Source of the DNA: an uncultured Roseiflexaceae bacterium
Lineage (GTDB): Bacteria > Chloroflexota > Chloroflexia > Chloroflexales > Roseiflexaceae
NCBI GenBank assembly: GCA_937974195.1
Contig: CALJIC010000280.1
Location: forward strand, 70,112 to 134,111
Reading direction: 5' to 3'
Length of the DNA stretch: 64,000 nt
Position numbers and translations under genes: made by a program. Every line of letters starts with the position of its first letter. Positions within the stretch are counted from its first letter, which is position 1. The notes under the pieces were generated by a model that was not told the DNA's origin, did not search any database, and worked only from the letters and a program-made list of their open reading frames with translations. Shown in pieces: positions 1-8,480 of this stretch.

Positions 1-1
1 G

Positions 2-190
2 AAGCTGGACGACGGCCGCCGCATCGATGCGGACCTGTACCGGGCGCTGCGCGACGAGGAGCTGCAGGGGCTGGTCCAGGGCCGCGAGCAGCACCGCTTC
101 ACGCAGGCCGCCGAGCTGCTGGACGAGCTGGTGCTGGCGCCTGAGTTCGTCGAGTTTCTCACCATCCCCGGCTACGAGCGGCTCGACTAG
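2..190 (+). CDS. aceB: Malate synthase A-type, C-terminal fragment (5' end outside window)
   Basis: Only the last 62 residues are in the window. They match the conserved C-terminus of malate synthase A: an 'LDDGR.I' segment, a 'RF..AAELLDELVLAPEF' helix and the ending 'EFLTIPGYERLD'. In this family the protein condenses glyoxylate with acetyl-CoA to malate in the glyoxylate bypass. The catalytic barrel lies upstream of base 1, so activity cannot be judged. The gene ends at TAG and is followed by a strong hairpin, so it is probably the last gene of its transcript. The family call rests on the C-terminal pattern only. Confidence 0.75.
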   Translation, partial: KLDDGRRIDADLYRALRDEELQGLVQGREQHRFTQAAELLDELVLAPEFVEFLTIPGYERLD

Positions 191-220
191 GGCGCTCGGC
201 GGGGTTGCACCAGGATGGAC

Positions 221-250
221 GGCCGGCCACCTGCCTGTCGGTGGCCGGCC
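221..250 (+). terminator. Hairpin after malate synthase
   Basis: An 11-bp perfect stem, GGCCGGCCACC (221-231) with GGTGGCCGGCC (240-250), has an 8-nt loop and lies 30 nt after the malate synthase stop. There is no T-tract, so it is a terminator-like or 3'-end stabilising hairpin. It separates malate synthase from the sensor kinase. Confidence 0.6.
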
Positions 251-366
251 GCCAAATAGGGCAGCGGCGCGTTGCTTGCCACAGCCCGTGCGCGTATCAC
301 AGCCTACTGGCCGACCCGGCGCCATTCTGCAAGCCAGCGCAGCGGCGACGTGTGTTGGAGTAGCGT

Positions 367-3300
367 ATGACGGAACCTCCCTCTTCCTCATCACCTGACC
401 GCAGCGAGATCCACGAGCTCCGCGCCCAGATTACGCAGCTCCAGCAGGCGATTGCCGAGCGCGACCGCCGGATCGACCAGCTCGAGCGCGATCTCGCAGC
501 GGCCCGACGAGCCGCGACCGAATCCCAGGTAGTGCTCGACACGCTGCTCGACCGGGCGCCGATCGGCTTTGCGATGTACGACCACGAGCTGCGCTGCGTC
601 CGCGCCAACGCGGCGCTGGTGCAGATGATCGGCCTCCGCGTCGAGGAGCTGCTGGGCCGGACGTTGTCCGAGGTGTTCTCCGAGCCCGCCCGCGCGATCG
701 AGGATCATATGCGCAGCGTGCTCGTGACGGGCAACCCGATCGTCAACGTGGAGCTGTCGGGGATGGTCCCCGGCTCGCCCAATCTGCGCCACTGGCTGGT
801 CAGCTACTACCCGGTGTCGGATGTGGACGGCTCGATCCTCGGGGTGGGCGCGATCATGATGGATGACACCACCCGTGTGGAGATGGAGGCTGCGCTGCGC
901 GAGTCAGAGGCGCGGTTCCGCGGGCTGGTCGAACATCTGCCGATCGTCGTTTACAAGGCTGAGATCGCCGACCTGAACCGCACGAGCTACATCAATCCGC
1001 AGATCGAAGCGCTGCTGGGCTACACGGCGGAGGAGTGGCTCGCCGACCCGACGTTCTGGCTGAGCCGCGTCCACCCGGACGACATCGAGCGCCTCCTCAG
1101 GGAGCAGGAGCTGGTGTACGACGGCGCGCCGCTCCCGTCCGACCATCGCATGATCGCGCGCGACGGGCGGGTGGTCTGGGTCCACGACGAGTCGGTGATC
1201 ATCCGTGACGAGCAGGGCCAGCCGCTGTACCTGCTGGGCTTCACGCAGGACATCACCGCGCGGAAGCGGGCGGAGGACGCGCAGCGCTTTCTGGCTGAGG
1301 CGAGCGGGATCCTGGCCTCCTCGCTGGACTACGACGCGACCCTGGCCAGGATCGCGCAGCTAGCTGTGCCGCGGCTGGCCGACGGCTGCGCCGTGTATCT
1401 CGACCAGGGCGACGGCACGATGCGCATCGTGGCGGTCGCGCACGTCGACCCCGAGCAGGAGGCGCTCGTGCGCGAGCTGGACCGCCGCTACCCGATCGGC
1501 CGGCGGTCTTTGGCGCAGATCGCCGCCGTGCTGCGCAACGGCAAATCGCTCCTCGCCCCGGCGGCCGCGCTGTCCACGATCCTCGGCGAGCCCCAGGACG
1601 AGCAGCACCGGGAGCTGATACAGCGGCTGCGGGTAAGCTCCATGATGTGCGCCCCGCTGATGGTCGGCGGCCGGGCGCTCGGCGCCCTCGCCTTTGCGCT
1701 CGCCGGAACCCACCACACCTACGGCCCGGAAGATCTCGCGCTGGCGGAAGAGCTGGCGCGGCGCGCGGCCGTCGCCATCGACAACGCCCGCCTCTACCGC
1801 GACACACAGGCCGCCCTGCGCCAGCGCGACGAGTCGCTGCTGCTGCTCGACGCCCTCCTGGCCCACGCCCCGATCGGCATGGGGTTCCTCGACCGGTCGG
1901 CGCGCTACCGGCGGGTGAACCCGGCGCTCGCGGCGATGAACGGCCTGGCCATCGCCGATCACCTCGGCCGGACCGTGCACGAGGTGACGCCGGCGCTGGC
2001 GCAGATCGTCGAGCCGCTCCTGGGGCCGGAGCCGGCGTCTGGCCGCGCCGTGGTCAGCCGCGAGATCAGCAGCGGGGCGGCGGGCTCCTCGGGGGAGCCG
2101 GGGACCTGGCTTGTGACCTCCTTTGCGGTGCAGCTCCCGAGCGGCGAGCCGTGGGGCGTCGGCATCGCGGCGACGGACATCACGCAGCGCAAGGAGCTGG
2201 AGCGTGAGCTGCGCGAGGCCCAGCTGCAGAGCGAGCTCGAGCGGCGCCGGCTGCGCACGGTGCTCGACCTGCTCCCGGTGGGCGTGGTCATCGCCGATGT
2301 GAACGGCAAGCTCGTGCAGGTGAACGCAGCGATGCGCGAGCTGTGGGGCGGGGAGCCGTCGTTCGAGATGGACGAGGAGAGCGCCGGCCTGCGCGGGTGG
2401 TGGGCGGCCAGCGGTGAGCCGCTCGCCACGCAGCAGTGGGCGCTGATGCGGGCGCTTGAGCACGGCGAGACCTCGCTCAACGAGGAGATCGTCATACAGA
2501 CGCGCGACGGCCGGCGGCGGCGCATTCTCAGCTCCGCGGTCCCGATGCGCGACGAGGCCGGCCAGATCGCCAGCGCGGTCATGGTGAACATCGACATCAC
2601 CGAGCGGACGGCTCTGGAGCAGAAGCTGCAGCAGGCGCAGCGGCTCGAGAGCCTCGGCGTGCTCGCCGGTGGGATCGCCCACGACTTCAACAATCTCCTG
2701 GCGGTGATCATCGGCAACGCCGAGCTGGTGCTGGCGGACCTCTCGGCGGACGACCCGGCCCGCGAATCGCTCATCCCGCTGCTCACCGCGGCCCGGCGCG
2801 CCGCGGAGCTGACGCGCCAGATGCTGGCCTACTCCGGCCGCGGCCGCTATGTCATCGAGCGGCTCAACCTCAACGCCCTGATCGGCGAGCTCGCCACGCT
2901 GCTGCGCTCGTCGGTCTCGCGGGCGGTGACGATGCGCACCGAGCTGGACCTGGAGCTGCCGCCGGTCGAGGCCGACGCCACGCAGCTTCGCCAGGTTGTG
3001 ATGAACCTGGTGATCAACGCCGGGGAGGCGATCGGCGAGGGCCCCGGCACGATCGTCATCTCGACCTCGTCGCGCTGGATGACGGCCGAGGCGCTCGCCG
3101 ACTACCGCTTCGGCAGCGAGCGACCGCCGGGCCACTACGCGGTGCTCACGGTGACCGACACCGGGTGCGGGATGGACGCCCAGACGAGCGAGCGGATCTT
3201 CGACCCGTTCTACACGACGAAGTTTACCGGCCGGGGCCTCGGGCTGGCGGCGGTGCTAGGGATCGTGCGGGCGCACCGCGGGGCGCTGCGGGTGGACAGC

Positions 3301-3774
3301 GCGGTTGGCCGCGGCACGACCTTCACGATCCTGCTGCCCGCCAGCGACGACGCGCCGGGGCCGGACCACGGCGCCCGGAAGGAGCCGCTGGCTGTTCCCG
3401 CGCGGCGGCGGGGCACGGTGCTCGTCGTGGATGATGAGCACGATGTGTGCGTGCTGGCGCAGCGGCAGCTCGAGCGCCTTGGCTACACAGTTCTGGTCGC
3501 GCCGGACGGCGCGGCGGCTGTCCAGCTGTTTCGGGCGCACGCCGGTGAGCTGCGCGCGGTGCTGCTCGACCTGACCATGCCGGGGCTGAGCGGCGCCAGC
3601 GCGCTCCAGCAGATGCGCGCGATCGCGCCGCACGTGCCGGTGGTCGTCATGAGCGGCCACAGCGCCGACGATGTCGTGCGCCAGATCCCCGGGCTGGGCG
3701 CGGAGCACGTGCTCCAGAAGCCGTTTTCGTCGCAGGATCTGGACCGCGTGCTGCGGGCTGTGACCGCCGAGTAG
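367..3774 (+). CDS. Hybrid sensor histidine kinase with PAS/GAF modules and C-terminal receiver
   Basis: A 1135-aa predicted cytoplasmic hybrid kinase without membrane segments. Residues 12-50 form a coiled coil. Then follow PAS1 (about 55-175), PAS2 with a PAC-like end (about 176-310), GAF (about 311-480), PAS3 (about 490-620) and PAS4 (about 625-755). The HisKA phosphoacceptor is His772 in 'GGIAHDFNNLL'. The HATPase region carries the N box 'NLVINAGEA' and G boxes 'DTGCGM' and 'GRGLGLAAV'. The receiver begins near residue 1018 ('VLVVDDEHD') with Asp1068 in 'LDLTMPG' and Lys in 'LQKPF'. The chain is a phosphorelay from His772 to Asp1068. The input signal is unknown and no partner response regulator or Hpt gene is adjacent. 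The ATG at 367 is preceded by GGAG. Confidence 0.93.
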   Translation: MTEPPSSSSPDRSEIHELRAQITQLQQAIAERDRRIDQLERDLAAARRAATESQVVLDTLLDRAPIGFAMYDHELRCVRANAALVQMIGLRVEELLGRTLSEVFSEPARAIEDHMRSVLVTGNPIVNVELSGMVPGSPNLRHWLVSYYPVSDVDGSILGVGAIMMDDTTRVEMEAALRESEARFRGLVEHLPIVVYKAEIADLNRTSYINPQIEALLGYTAEEWLADPTFWLSRVHPDDIERLLREQELVYDGAPLPSDHRMIARDGRVVWVHDESVIIRDEQGQPLYLLGFTQDITARKRAEDAQRFLAEASGILASSLDYDATLARIAQLAVPRLADGCAVYLDQGDGTMRIVAVAHVDPEQEALVRELDRRYPIGRRSLAQIAAVLRNGKSLLAPAAALSTILGEPQDEQHRELIQRLRVSSMMCAPLMVGGRALGALAFALAGTHHTYGPEDLALAEELARRAAVAIDNARLYRDTQAALRQRDESLLLLDALLAHAPIGMGFLDRSARYRRVNPALAAMNGLAIADHLGRTVHEVTPALAQIVEPLLGPEPASGRAVVSREISSGAAGSSGEPGTWLVTSFAVQLPSGEPWGVGIAATDITQRKELERELREAQLQSELERRRLRTVLDLLPVGVVIADVNGKLVQVNAAMRELWGGEPSFEMDEESAGLRGWWAASGEPLATQQWALMRALEHGETSLNEEIVIQTRDGRRRRILSSAVPMRDEAGQIASAVMVNIDITERTALEQKLQQAQRLESLGVLAGGIAHDFNNLLAVIIGNAELVLADLSADDPARESLIPLLTAARRAAELTRQMLAYSGRGRYVIERLNLNALIGELATLLRSSVSRAVTMRTELDLELPPVEADATQLRQVVMNLVINAGEAIGEGPGTIVISTSSRWMTAEALADYRFGSERPPGHYAVLTVTDTGCGMDAQTSERIFDPFYTTKFTGRGLGLAAVLGIVRAHRGALRVDSAVGRGTTFTILLPASDDAPGPDHGARKEPLAVPARRRGTVLVVDDEHDVCVLAQRQLERLGYTVLVAPDGAAAVQLFRAHAGELRAVLLDLTMPGLSGASALQQMRAIAPHVPVVVMSGHSADDVVRQIPGLGAEHVLQKPFSSQDLDRVLRAVTAE

Positions 3775-3791
3775 GAGGCGCCGCCTCTCGA

Positions 3792-5366
3792 TCAGCGGCC
3801 CCCGCGGCGCCCGATGACCCAGATGTGAACCACCAGGCCGCCGGAGGACGTTCGCAGCTGGTCGAGGATCTGGAGCAGGGCGCGGTGCTGGTGCAGCGCC
3901 TGCTCCATCAGGCGCCGCTGGGCGGTGTACAGAACGGCGCGCCCGCCCGGCCGAAGGTGCTGCCCGATGCGCGCCAGGATCCCCTCGTACAGGCGCTGGA
4001 GGCCGGCCGCGTCACTCCTGGTGCGCACGCCGAACGGCAGGTTCGCCAGCACCTCGTCGCACGAAAGCCACCCGCCGCGGCCCAGCGCATCGGCCTCGAC
4101 GACCCGGATGCGCCCTTGCAGCCCGGCCGCCGCGATATTAGCCTGCGCGGCCGCCACAGCGTTGAGGCTGCGGTCGAAGCCTAGCAGGGCCGCCGCCTCG
4201 CCGGCCAGGGCGCGCTCGATCAGCAGCGTCGCGCTGCCGCACGTCGGGTCGAGGACCGTGGCGCCGGGCCCGGTGCGCGCGAGCCGGGCGAGACATGCGG
4301 CGATCACCGGGTTGATCGCCGCCGGCACGTCGCGCAGCCGGTAGGCGAAGCGCGTGTCGGGGATGCCGGTGGGCCGGATGATCAGCTGCGACGAGGCCGG
4401 GCTCGTCTCGACCAGCAGCTCGACGGCGTAGCTCGACGGGCTGTCCTGCAGCATCAGCGGCTGGCAGGCGGCGCGCGCGGCCGCCACGACTGCGCGGTGC
4501 GTCTGGCGCGGCGCCTGCTGCGCGAGCGTGATGCGGAAGCGCAGGACATCGCCGTCGACCTGCAGCCACTCGCGCCAGCGGCGGAGCGGCGGGCTGGCGC
4601 TCAGCAGCGCGGCAACGGCGGAGGCGCACTCATCGGGCCGGTCGAGCGGCAGCGGCGGCCCCACTCCGCCGGGGATCAGCATGCCTCTGGTGCAGCGCAG
4701 CTGCGCAGCCGCCTGCGCCGGGTCGATCTGGTCAGGGCAGGCGAGCCTCCCTTCGCCGACCTGCTCCCAGCGCCCAAAGCCGCGCTCGTGCGCCTCCGCC
4801 GCCGCGACATGCTCGAGCCCGGCTGGGACGTCGAACAGCACCTGAGGGCGCCAGGGCCCCGAACGCCACGCGGCGGGCTGCGGGAGGGCGCTCACGTGGG
4901 CGCTCGCGCGCAGCAGCGCCTCGCGCTCCGGCTCCGTCTGCGGCTCGATCTCCTGGAGACGCTCGGCCGCCTGCGGGCCGCCGATGGCGCCCAGCGCCAG
5001 GATGAGCGAGGGGCGCACCCACCTGACGCTCTCCTGCTCGAGCGCCGCCGTGAGCGCGTCGATGCTGGTCGGCGAGCCGTGGGCGCCCAGCGCCACCGCG
5101 GCATTCTTGCGCACCTTCGCGTCGGGATCGGTCACGACCGCGCGCTCCAGCGCCTCCGTCCCGGCCGGCGTCGGCTTCAGCCTGCCGAGCAGGAAGGCGG
5201 CAGACTGGCGAATGCGCGGGGCAGGGCTCCGGAGCGCCTCGACCAGGTGCGGCGTTGCGGCGCGGCCCGCGGCCAGGAGCGCTGCGCCGGCCCGCTTCCG
5301 CCGCTGCTGATCGTCGGTATCTAGCTGCGCGATGAGCCGCGCGAGATCGGCGTCTGGTGGAGGCAT
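3792..5366 (-). CDS. HEAT-repeat / RNA guanine-N2-type methyltransferase fusion protein
   Basis: A 524-aa protein of two parts. Residues about 8-165 are HEAT/PBS-lyase-type repeats ('RIRQSAAFLLGRLK', 'KVRKNAAVALGAHGS'). The C-terminal third is a Rossmann methyltransferase with motif I 'VLDPTCGSATLLIERA' (Asp373) and the motif IV variant 'NLPFG' (Asn442). That pattern is known from Trm14/TrmN and RlmL-type rRNA/tRNA m2G methylases. The middle region may be a diverged THUMP-like RNA-binding segment. The start chosen is ATG at 5366 ('MPPPDADLARL'). An upstream in-frame ATG at 5417 has no ribosome-binding site and adds unlikely sequence. The gene is convergent with the sensor kinase, only 17 nt apart. 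RNA modification is likely; the exact target is unknown. Confidence 0.8.
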   Translation of the reverse strand: MPPPDADLARLIAQLDTDDQQRRKRAGAALLAAGRAATPHLVEALRSPAPRIRQSAAFLLGRLKPTPAGTEALERAVVTDPDAKVRKNAAVALGAHGSPTSIDALTAALEQESVRWVRPSLILALGAIGGPQAAERLQEIEPQTEPEREALLRASAHVSALPQPAAWRSGPWRPQVLFDVPAGLEHVAAAEAHERGFGRWEQVGEGRLACPDQIDPAQAAAQLRCTRGMLIPGGVGPPLPLDRPDECASAVAALLSASPPLRRWREWLQVDGDVLRFRITLAQQAPRQTHRAVVAAARAACQPLMLQDSPSSYAVELLVETSPASSQLIIRPTGIPDTRFAYRLRDVPAAINPVIAACLARLARTGPGATVLDPTCGSATLLIERALAGEAAALLGFDRSLNAVAAAQANIAAAGLQGRIRVVEADALGRGGWLSCDEVLANLPFGVRTRSDAAGLQRLYEGILARIGQHLRPGGRAVLYTAQRRLMEQALHQHRALLQILDQLRTSSGGLVVHIWVIGRRGGR

Positions 5367-5436
5367 ATGCTCACCACGGCGTCGGGCTATCGTCGGGAAG
5401 CTCTCGGTCACGCGCATTGCGGTGGAGTGGTGCGGG

Positions 5437-5497
5437 GAGACTCTGGGAGGCGAAGCCTCTCCGAACCTCTCCGGGGGTGCGGGGCGAGGGCGGCGCG
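5437..5497. repeat. Intergenic hairpin/C-rich element, copy A
   Basis: The 170-bp gap between the coupling-ATPase stop and the methyltransferase start holds a small hairpin GAGGC-GAA-GCCTC (5447-5459) followed by a C/G-rich tract ending 'GGGGGTGCGGGGCG'. A related arrangement ('CGAAGCCTCTCC' then 'GGGGTGCGGGGGCG') occurs near 47479-47516, which suggests a dispersed intergenic element. Confidence 0.4.
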
Positions 5498-5537
5498 TGC
5501 GTCGCGTGAATCATAGCATACTGCCGGGGAACGCACC

Positions 5538-8468
5538 TTAGCTGCGGCGCGCCCGCGCGTACTCGGCTGCGGCGAGCAGGCGCGGGCGGGCGGCGAGGAG
5601 CCGCGAGAGCCAGCGCTGCCGCTCGAAGCGGTCCGGGACGCACCCCGGGTGGTCGAGGATGTACTGGCGCTGGCAGCCGCGGATGGCGTTCCAGCGCGCG
5701 AGCACATGCTCCCACTCCGCCTGGTCGAGCGCCGCCAGCGCGGCCACGGTCTCACCCTCGGCGGCCGGGCCGTAGGCCAGCCGGGTCAGGAGCGGGTCGA
5801 TCGGATCGGGCCGCTCCGGCAGCACAGTTCGCCAATCCGGGCCTGTGTACGGCGGGACTTCGGGCTCCTGCGGCGGCGGCCAGGGCAGCGGGCGCATCGA
5901 GAACGGGCCTGCCGGCGCGCCCTCGCAGCGCAGGACGGCGTACTGGTGCTGCGTAGGGTTCTGCTGGCTGATGTCAGCGGCGGTGATGCCGCTCGCCGCG
6001 TAGGCCCTCGCGTAGACCGAGGCGTCCGGCTCGCTGGTCTGCAGAATGATGCGGTTGGCTGCGTTGATAAGCATGATGTCTCGCAGGTCGCCGAGCTGGG
6101 CGAGGGCCTGGTGGGCGTAGATAGCGGGGATGCCGAGCGAGCGCAGCCGGGTCATCGCCACCTCGAGATCGGCCGCCGCGCCGCCTGCCAGCACCTGCAG
6201 CTCGTCCACGACCAGCGGGTAGCTCGCGCGGGTGGTGTCGGAGCCGCCGCGGGCAAACGCCGCGCGCACGAACGCCTGGAAGACCAGCATCCCGACTGCG
6301 CCCGCCAGGCCGCCGAGGGTCATGTCCGGCAGCGGCACCAGCACGATCAGCCCGCGCTCGATCGCATCCGTGAGGTTGAATGTCGGCTCGGCCTGGGTCG
6401 CCAGGTAGCGTGTCGTCTCGGAGGTGAGCAGGGCGTCGAGGCGCCGCAGCAGGGCGTCGCGGCTGCTGCGCTGGCCCTCGCCCAGCTGCCCGAATGTCGT
6501 CCGCCAGAAGGAGACGACCTCGACGTTCGACGCGCCCTCGAGCAGCCGCGTGCGGTAGGCGTGGTCCAGCAGCGCCTGCCTGACGTGCGCGAGCGTTGGC
6601 TGCGGCTCGCTCTCCAGCACGAGCAGCGTCGCCATCGTTGCGAACTGCTGCATGCCCGGCGCCTTGCTCCACGTCTCCGGGTCGAGCCGCGCGAAGATCG
6701 CGAGCACCTGCCCGAGCGCCAGGTCCGCGCCGCCGGGCTGGGCCAGGTCGGCGCCCGCCAGCGGGTTCAGCCCGATCGGCCAGGCCGCGTCGAGCACGTC
6801 GAGCAGCACCAGGCGCCCCTCGTCCGCCAGCGGAGTGAGCCGGCGAACTGTCGTGACCAGGCTCCCTTCGCGGTCATCGCCCTTACCGTCGATCAGCGTG
6901 AAGCCGTGCGGCGCGAACTGGACGCAGATATTGGCGAGCAGGCGGCTCTTGCCCGCGCCCATCCCGGCGGTGAGATGCAGGATCTGCCGCAGGTCGCGAA
7001 GCGAGGGGCCGACGGGCGCGTCGGTCCCGTCCGCGTGGCGCGCGTAGCCGACCGCGACCCGGTCGCTGCCGGTGGCCGGGCCGATGAATGCGTGTGGCGG
7101 CGCCTGGATCCTGCGGCAGTCGAGGAGCCGCACCAGCCCGCTGATCGAGGGCGCCGGCAGATGCCAGAGGCCGGCGAGCTCCGCGGGCGTCAGGATATCC
7201 GGGTCGCGCCAGGGGCGGAGCGGCAGCAGCAGAGTGGCCGGAGGCGTGAAGCGCGGGACTCGCCCGAGGACTGCTGACTGCGCGCCGCGCCCGTGCCCGA
7301 TCGGGACGAGGCGCTGGAGCCGGCTGGCGGTGCGAGCCTGGTATGCCGCCAGCGCATTCCCGACTGCGTCCAGGGCCGCGCGTCCTGTGTCCAGGTTATC
7401 GGCGACTGCGACGGCGCGGATGGTCACTTCGAACGGCGCCCCGGCGAGCTTCGTCTCGAGCGCCGCCGCGTCCTGCGCAAGAGCGTAGTCCTCCTTCTGC
7501 TCCAGCCGGAGCTTGAGCGCGGTGCCGCGCCCGCGCCACCCGCGGTTCAGCACCCAGCCGAGCGCGCCCGCGCAGGGGCGCACGACGATCTGCAGCTCGA
7601 CGTAGCTGGCCGCGTGCGGGCGCACCGCTGCCAGCAGCGGCCCCAGCGTGTCGGCCGGGGTCTCGGCGCTGAGCCGCAGCGGGTACTCGGGCGGGAGCGC
7701 GAGGCCGAACTCGCGCCACATGACAACCGGGGCCTCCGCGGCCCTGGCGCGGAGCGGGTCTTCAGCCGGCTCGACGACTGCGCCGGGCGCGAGGCCGGCG
7801 ATGGCGTGAGAAACGAGCGCGAGGGCGCGCCCGCGCTGTCGCTCGCTTCCAGCCACGAACGCGCCTAGCTCAGCCGGCTGATCCGGCTCGGCGCCGATCA
7901 CCAGCGCGCACCAGGGGGCGCGCCCGGACAGGCGGCCCCGCGTCGGGAGGCCGGCGGCGAGCACGGAGAACAGCTCCATATCCGGCCCGACACGAGCGGC
8001 TCCACTGCCCGGGCCGGCCTCGCGGGGAAGCAGGACGCGGGCGTAGACGCCGCGCCGGCCATGGTGGGCGGTCGCCCGTGCCTGCAGCGCCATCGCGCAC
8101 CCCGCGACCAGCAGCTCGGCGGCGATGCCGAGCAGGCCCACGAGCGCGGCCGCGCGCACCAGCGGCTGCCAGGCGTCATCGAGAGCTGCGCTCAGCAGCG
8201 CGGCTGCGAGGAGCTCCGGCCCGGGCGGCGCGGGCAGCGCCAGAGGCGCGAAGCTGGATGGCTCGACACCGGTGGCTTGGGCGGCGGGACGCGTGCTGCC
8301 GAAGGTGCGCTCGAGCTGCTGCAGCGGCTCCCGCAGCAGCGCAAGCCCGATGACGACGAGCAGCGCGGAGCGAACGATCGCCGGCAGCAGCCCAGGGCGC
8401 GGCGGTCTGGTGCCACGAGGCGGCTGGGCGCCCGCTCGCCCCGCCGATGGGTGTGATCTGGCAGACAT
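5538..8468 (-). CDS. Type IV coupling protein-like ATPase (VirD4/TraG/TraD family)
   Basis: A 976-aa predicted inner-membrane ATPase. Two N-terminal hydrophobic segments ('SALLVVIGLALL' and 'ALVGLLGIAAELLVAGCAMAL') precede a long cytoplasmic region. Walker A is 'AGMGAGKSRL' (Lys507) and Walker B is 'PLVVDELQVL' (Asp755, Glu756). The region 'IPAIYAHQALAQLGD' with 'ANRIILQTSEPDA' is typical of the TraG/TraD coupling-protein core. This family recruits DNA-protein or protein substrates to a type IV secretion channel. It is the last gene of the 23-kb minus-strand block and sits 12 nt after an FtsK-like gene. AGGAGG lies 5-8 nt before the ATG. No relaxase is nearby, so whether the substrate is DNA or protein is open. 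Confidence 0.88.
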   Translation of the reverse strand: MSARSHPSAGRAGAQPPRGTRPPRPGLLPAIVRSALLVVIGLALLREPLQQLERTFGSTRPAAQATGVEPSSFAPLALPAPPGPELLAAALLSAALDDAWQPLVRAAALVGLLGIAAELLVAGCAMALQARATAHHGRRGVYARVLLPREAGPGSGAARVGPDMELFSVLAAGLPTRGRLSGRAPWCALVIGAEPDQPAELGAFVAGSERQRGRALALVSHAIAGLAPGAVVEPAEDPLRARAAEAPVVMWREFGLALPPEYPLRLSAETPADTLGPLLAAVRPHAASYVELQIVVRPCAGALGWVLNRGWRGRGTALKLRLEQKEDYALAQDAAALETKLAGAPFEVTIRAVAVADNLDTGRAALDAVGNALAAYQARTASRLQRLVPIGHGRGAQSAVLGRVPRFTPPATLLLPLRPWRDPDILTPAELAGLWHLPAPSISGLVRLLDCRRIQAPPHAFIGPATGSDRVAVGYARHADGTDAPVGPSLRDLRQILHLTAGMGAGKSRLLANICVQFAPHGFTLIDGKGDDREGSLVTTVRRLTPLADEGRLVLLDVLDAAWPIGLNPLAGADLAQPGGADLALGQVLAIFARLDPETWSKAPGMQQFATMATLLVLESEPQPTLAHVRQALLDHAYRTRLLEGASNVEVVSFWRTTFGQLGEGQRSSRDALLRRLDALLTSETTRYLATQAEPTFNLTDAIERGLIVLVPLPDMTLGGLAGAVGMLVFQAFVRAAFARGGSDTTRASYPLVVDELQVLAGGAAADLEVAMTRLRSLGIPAIYAHQALAQLGDLRDIMLINAANRIILQTSEPDASVYARAYAASGITAADISQQNPTQHQYAVLRCEGAPAGPFSMRPLPWPPPQEPEVPPYTGPDWRTVLPERPDPIDPLLTRLAYGPAAEGETVAALAALDQAEWEHVLARWNAIRGCQRQYILDHPGCVPDRFERQRWLSRLLAARPRLLAAAEYARARRS

Positions 8469-8480
8469 GGTCGCTCCTCC

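Noticed and set aside
1360..3135. 591-aa minus-strand ORF opposite the hybrid kinase
   Set aside because: Antisense shadow; the kinase frame has all catalytic boxes.
5649..7277. 542-aa plus-strand ORF opposite the coupling ATPase
   Set aside because: Antisense shadow; no family features.
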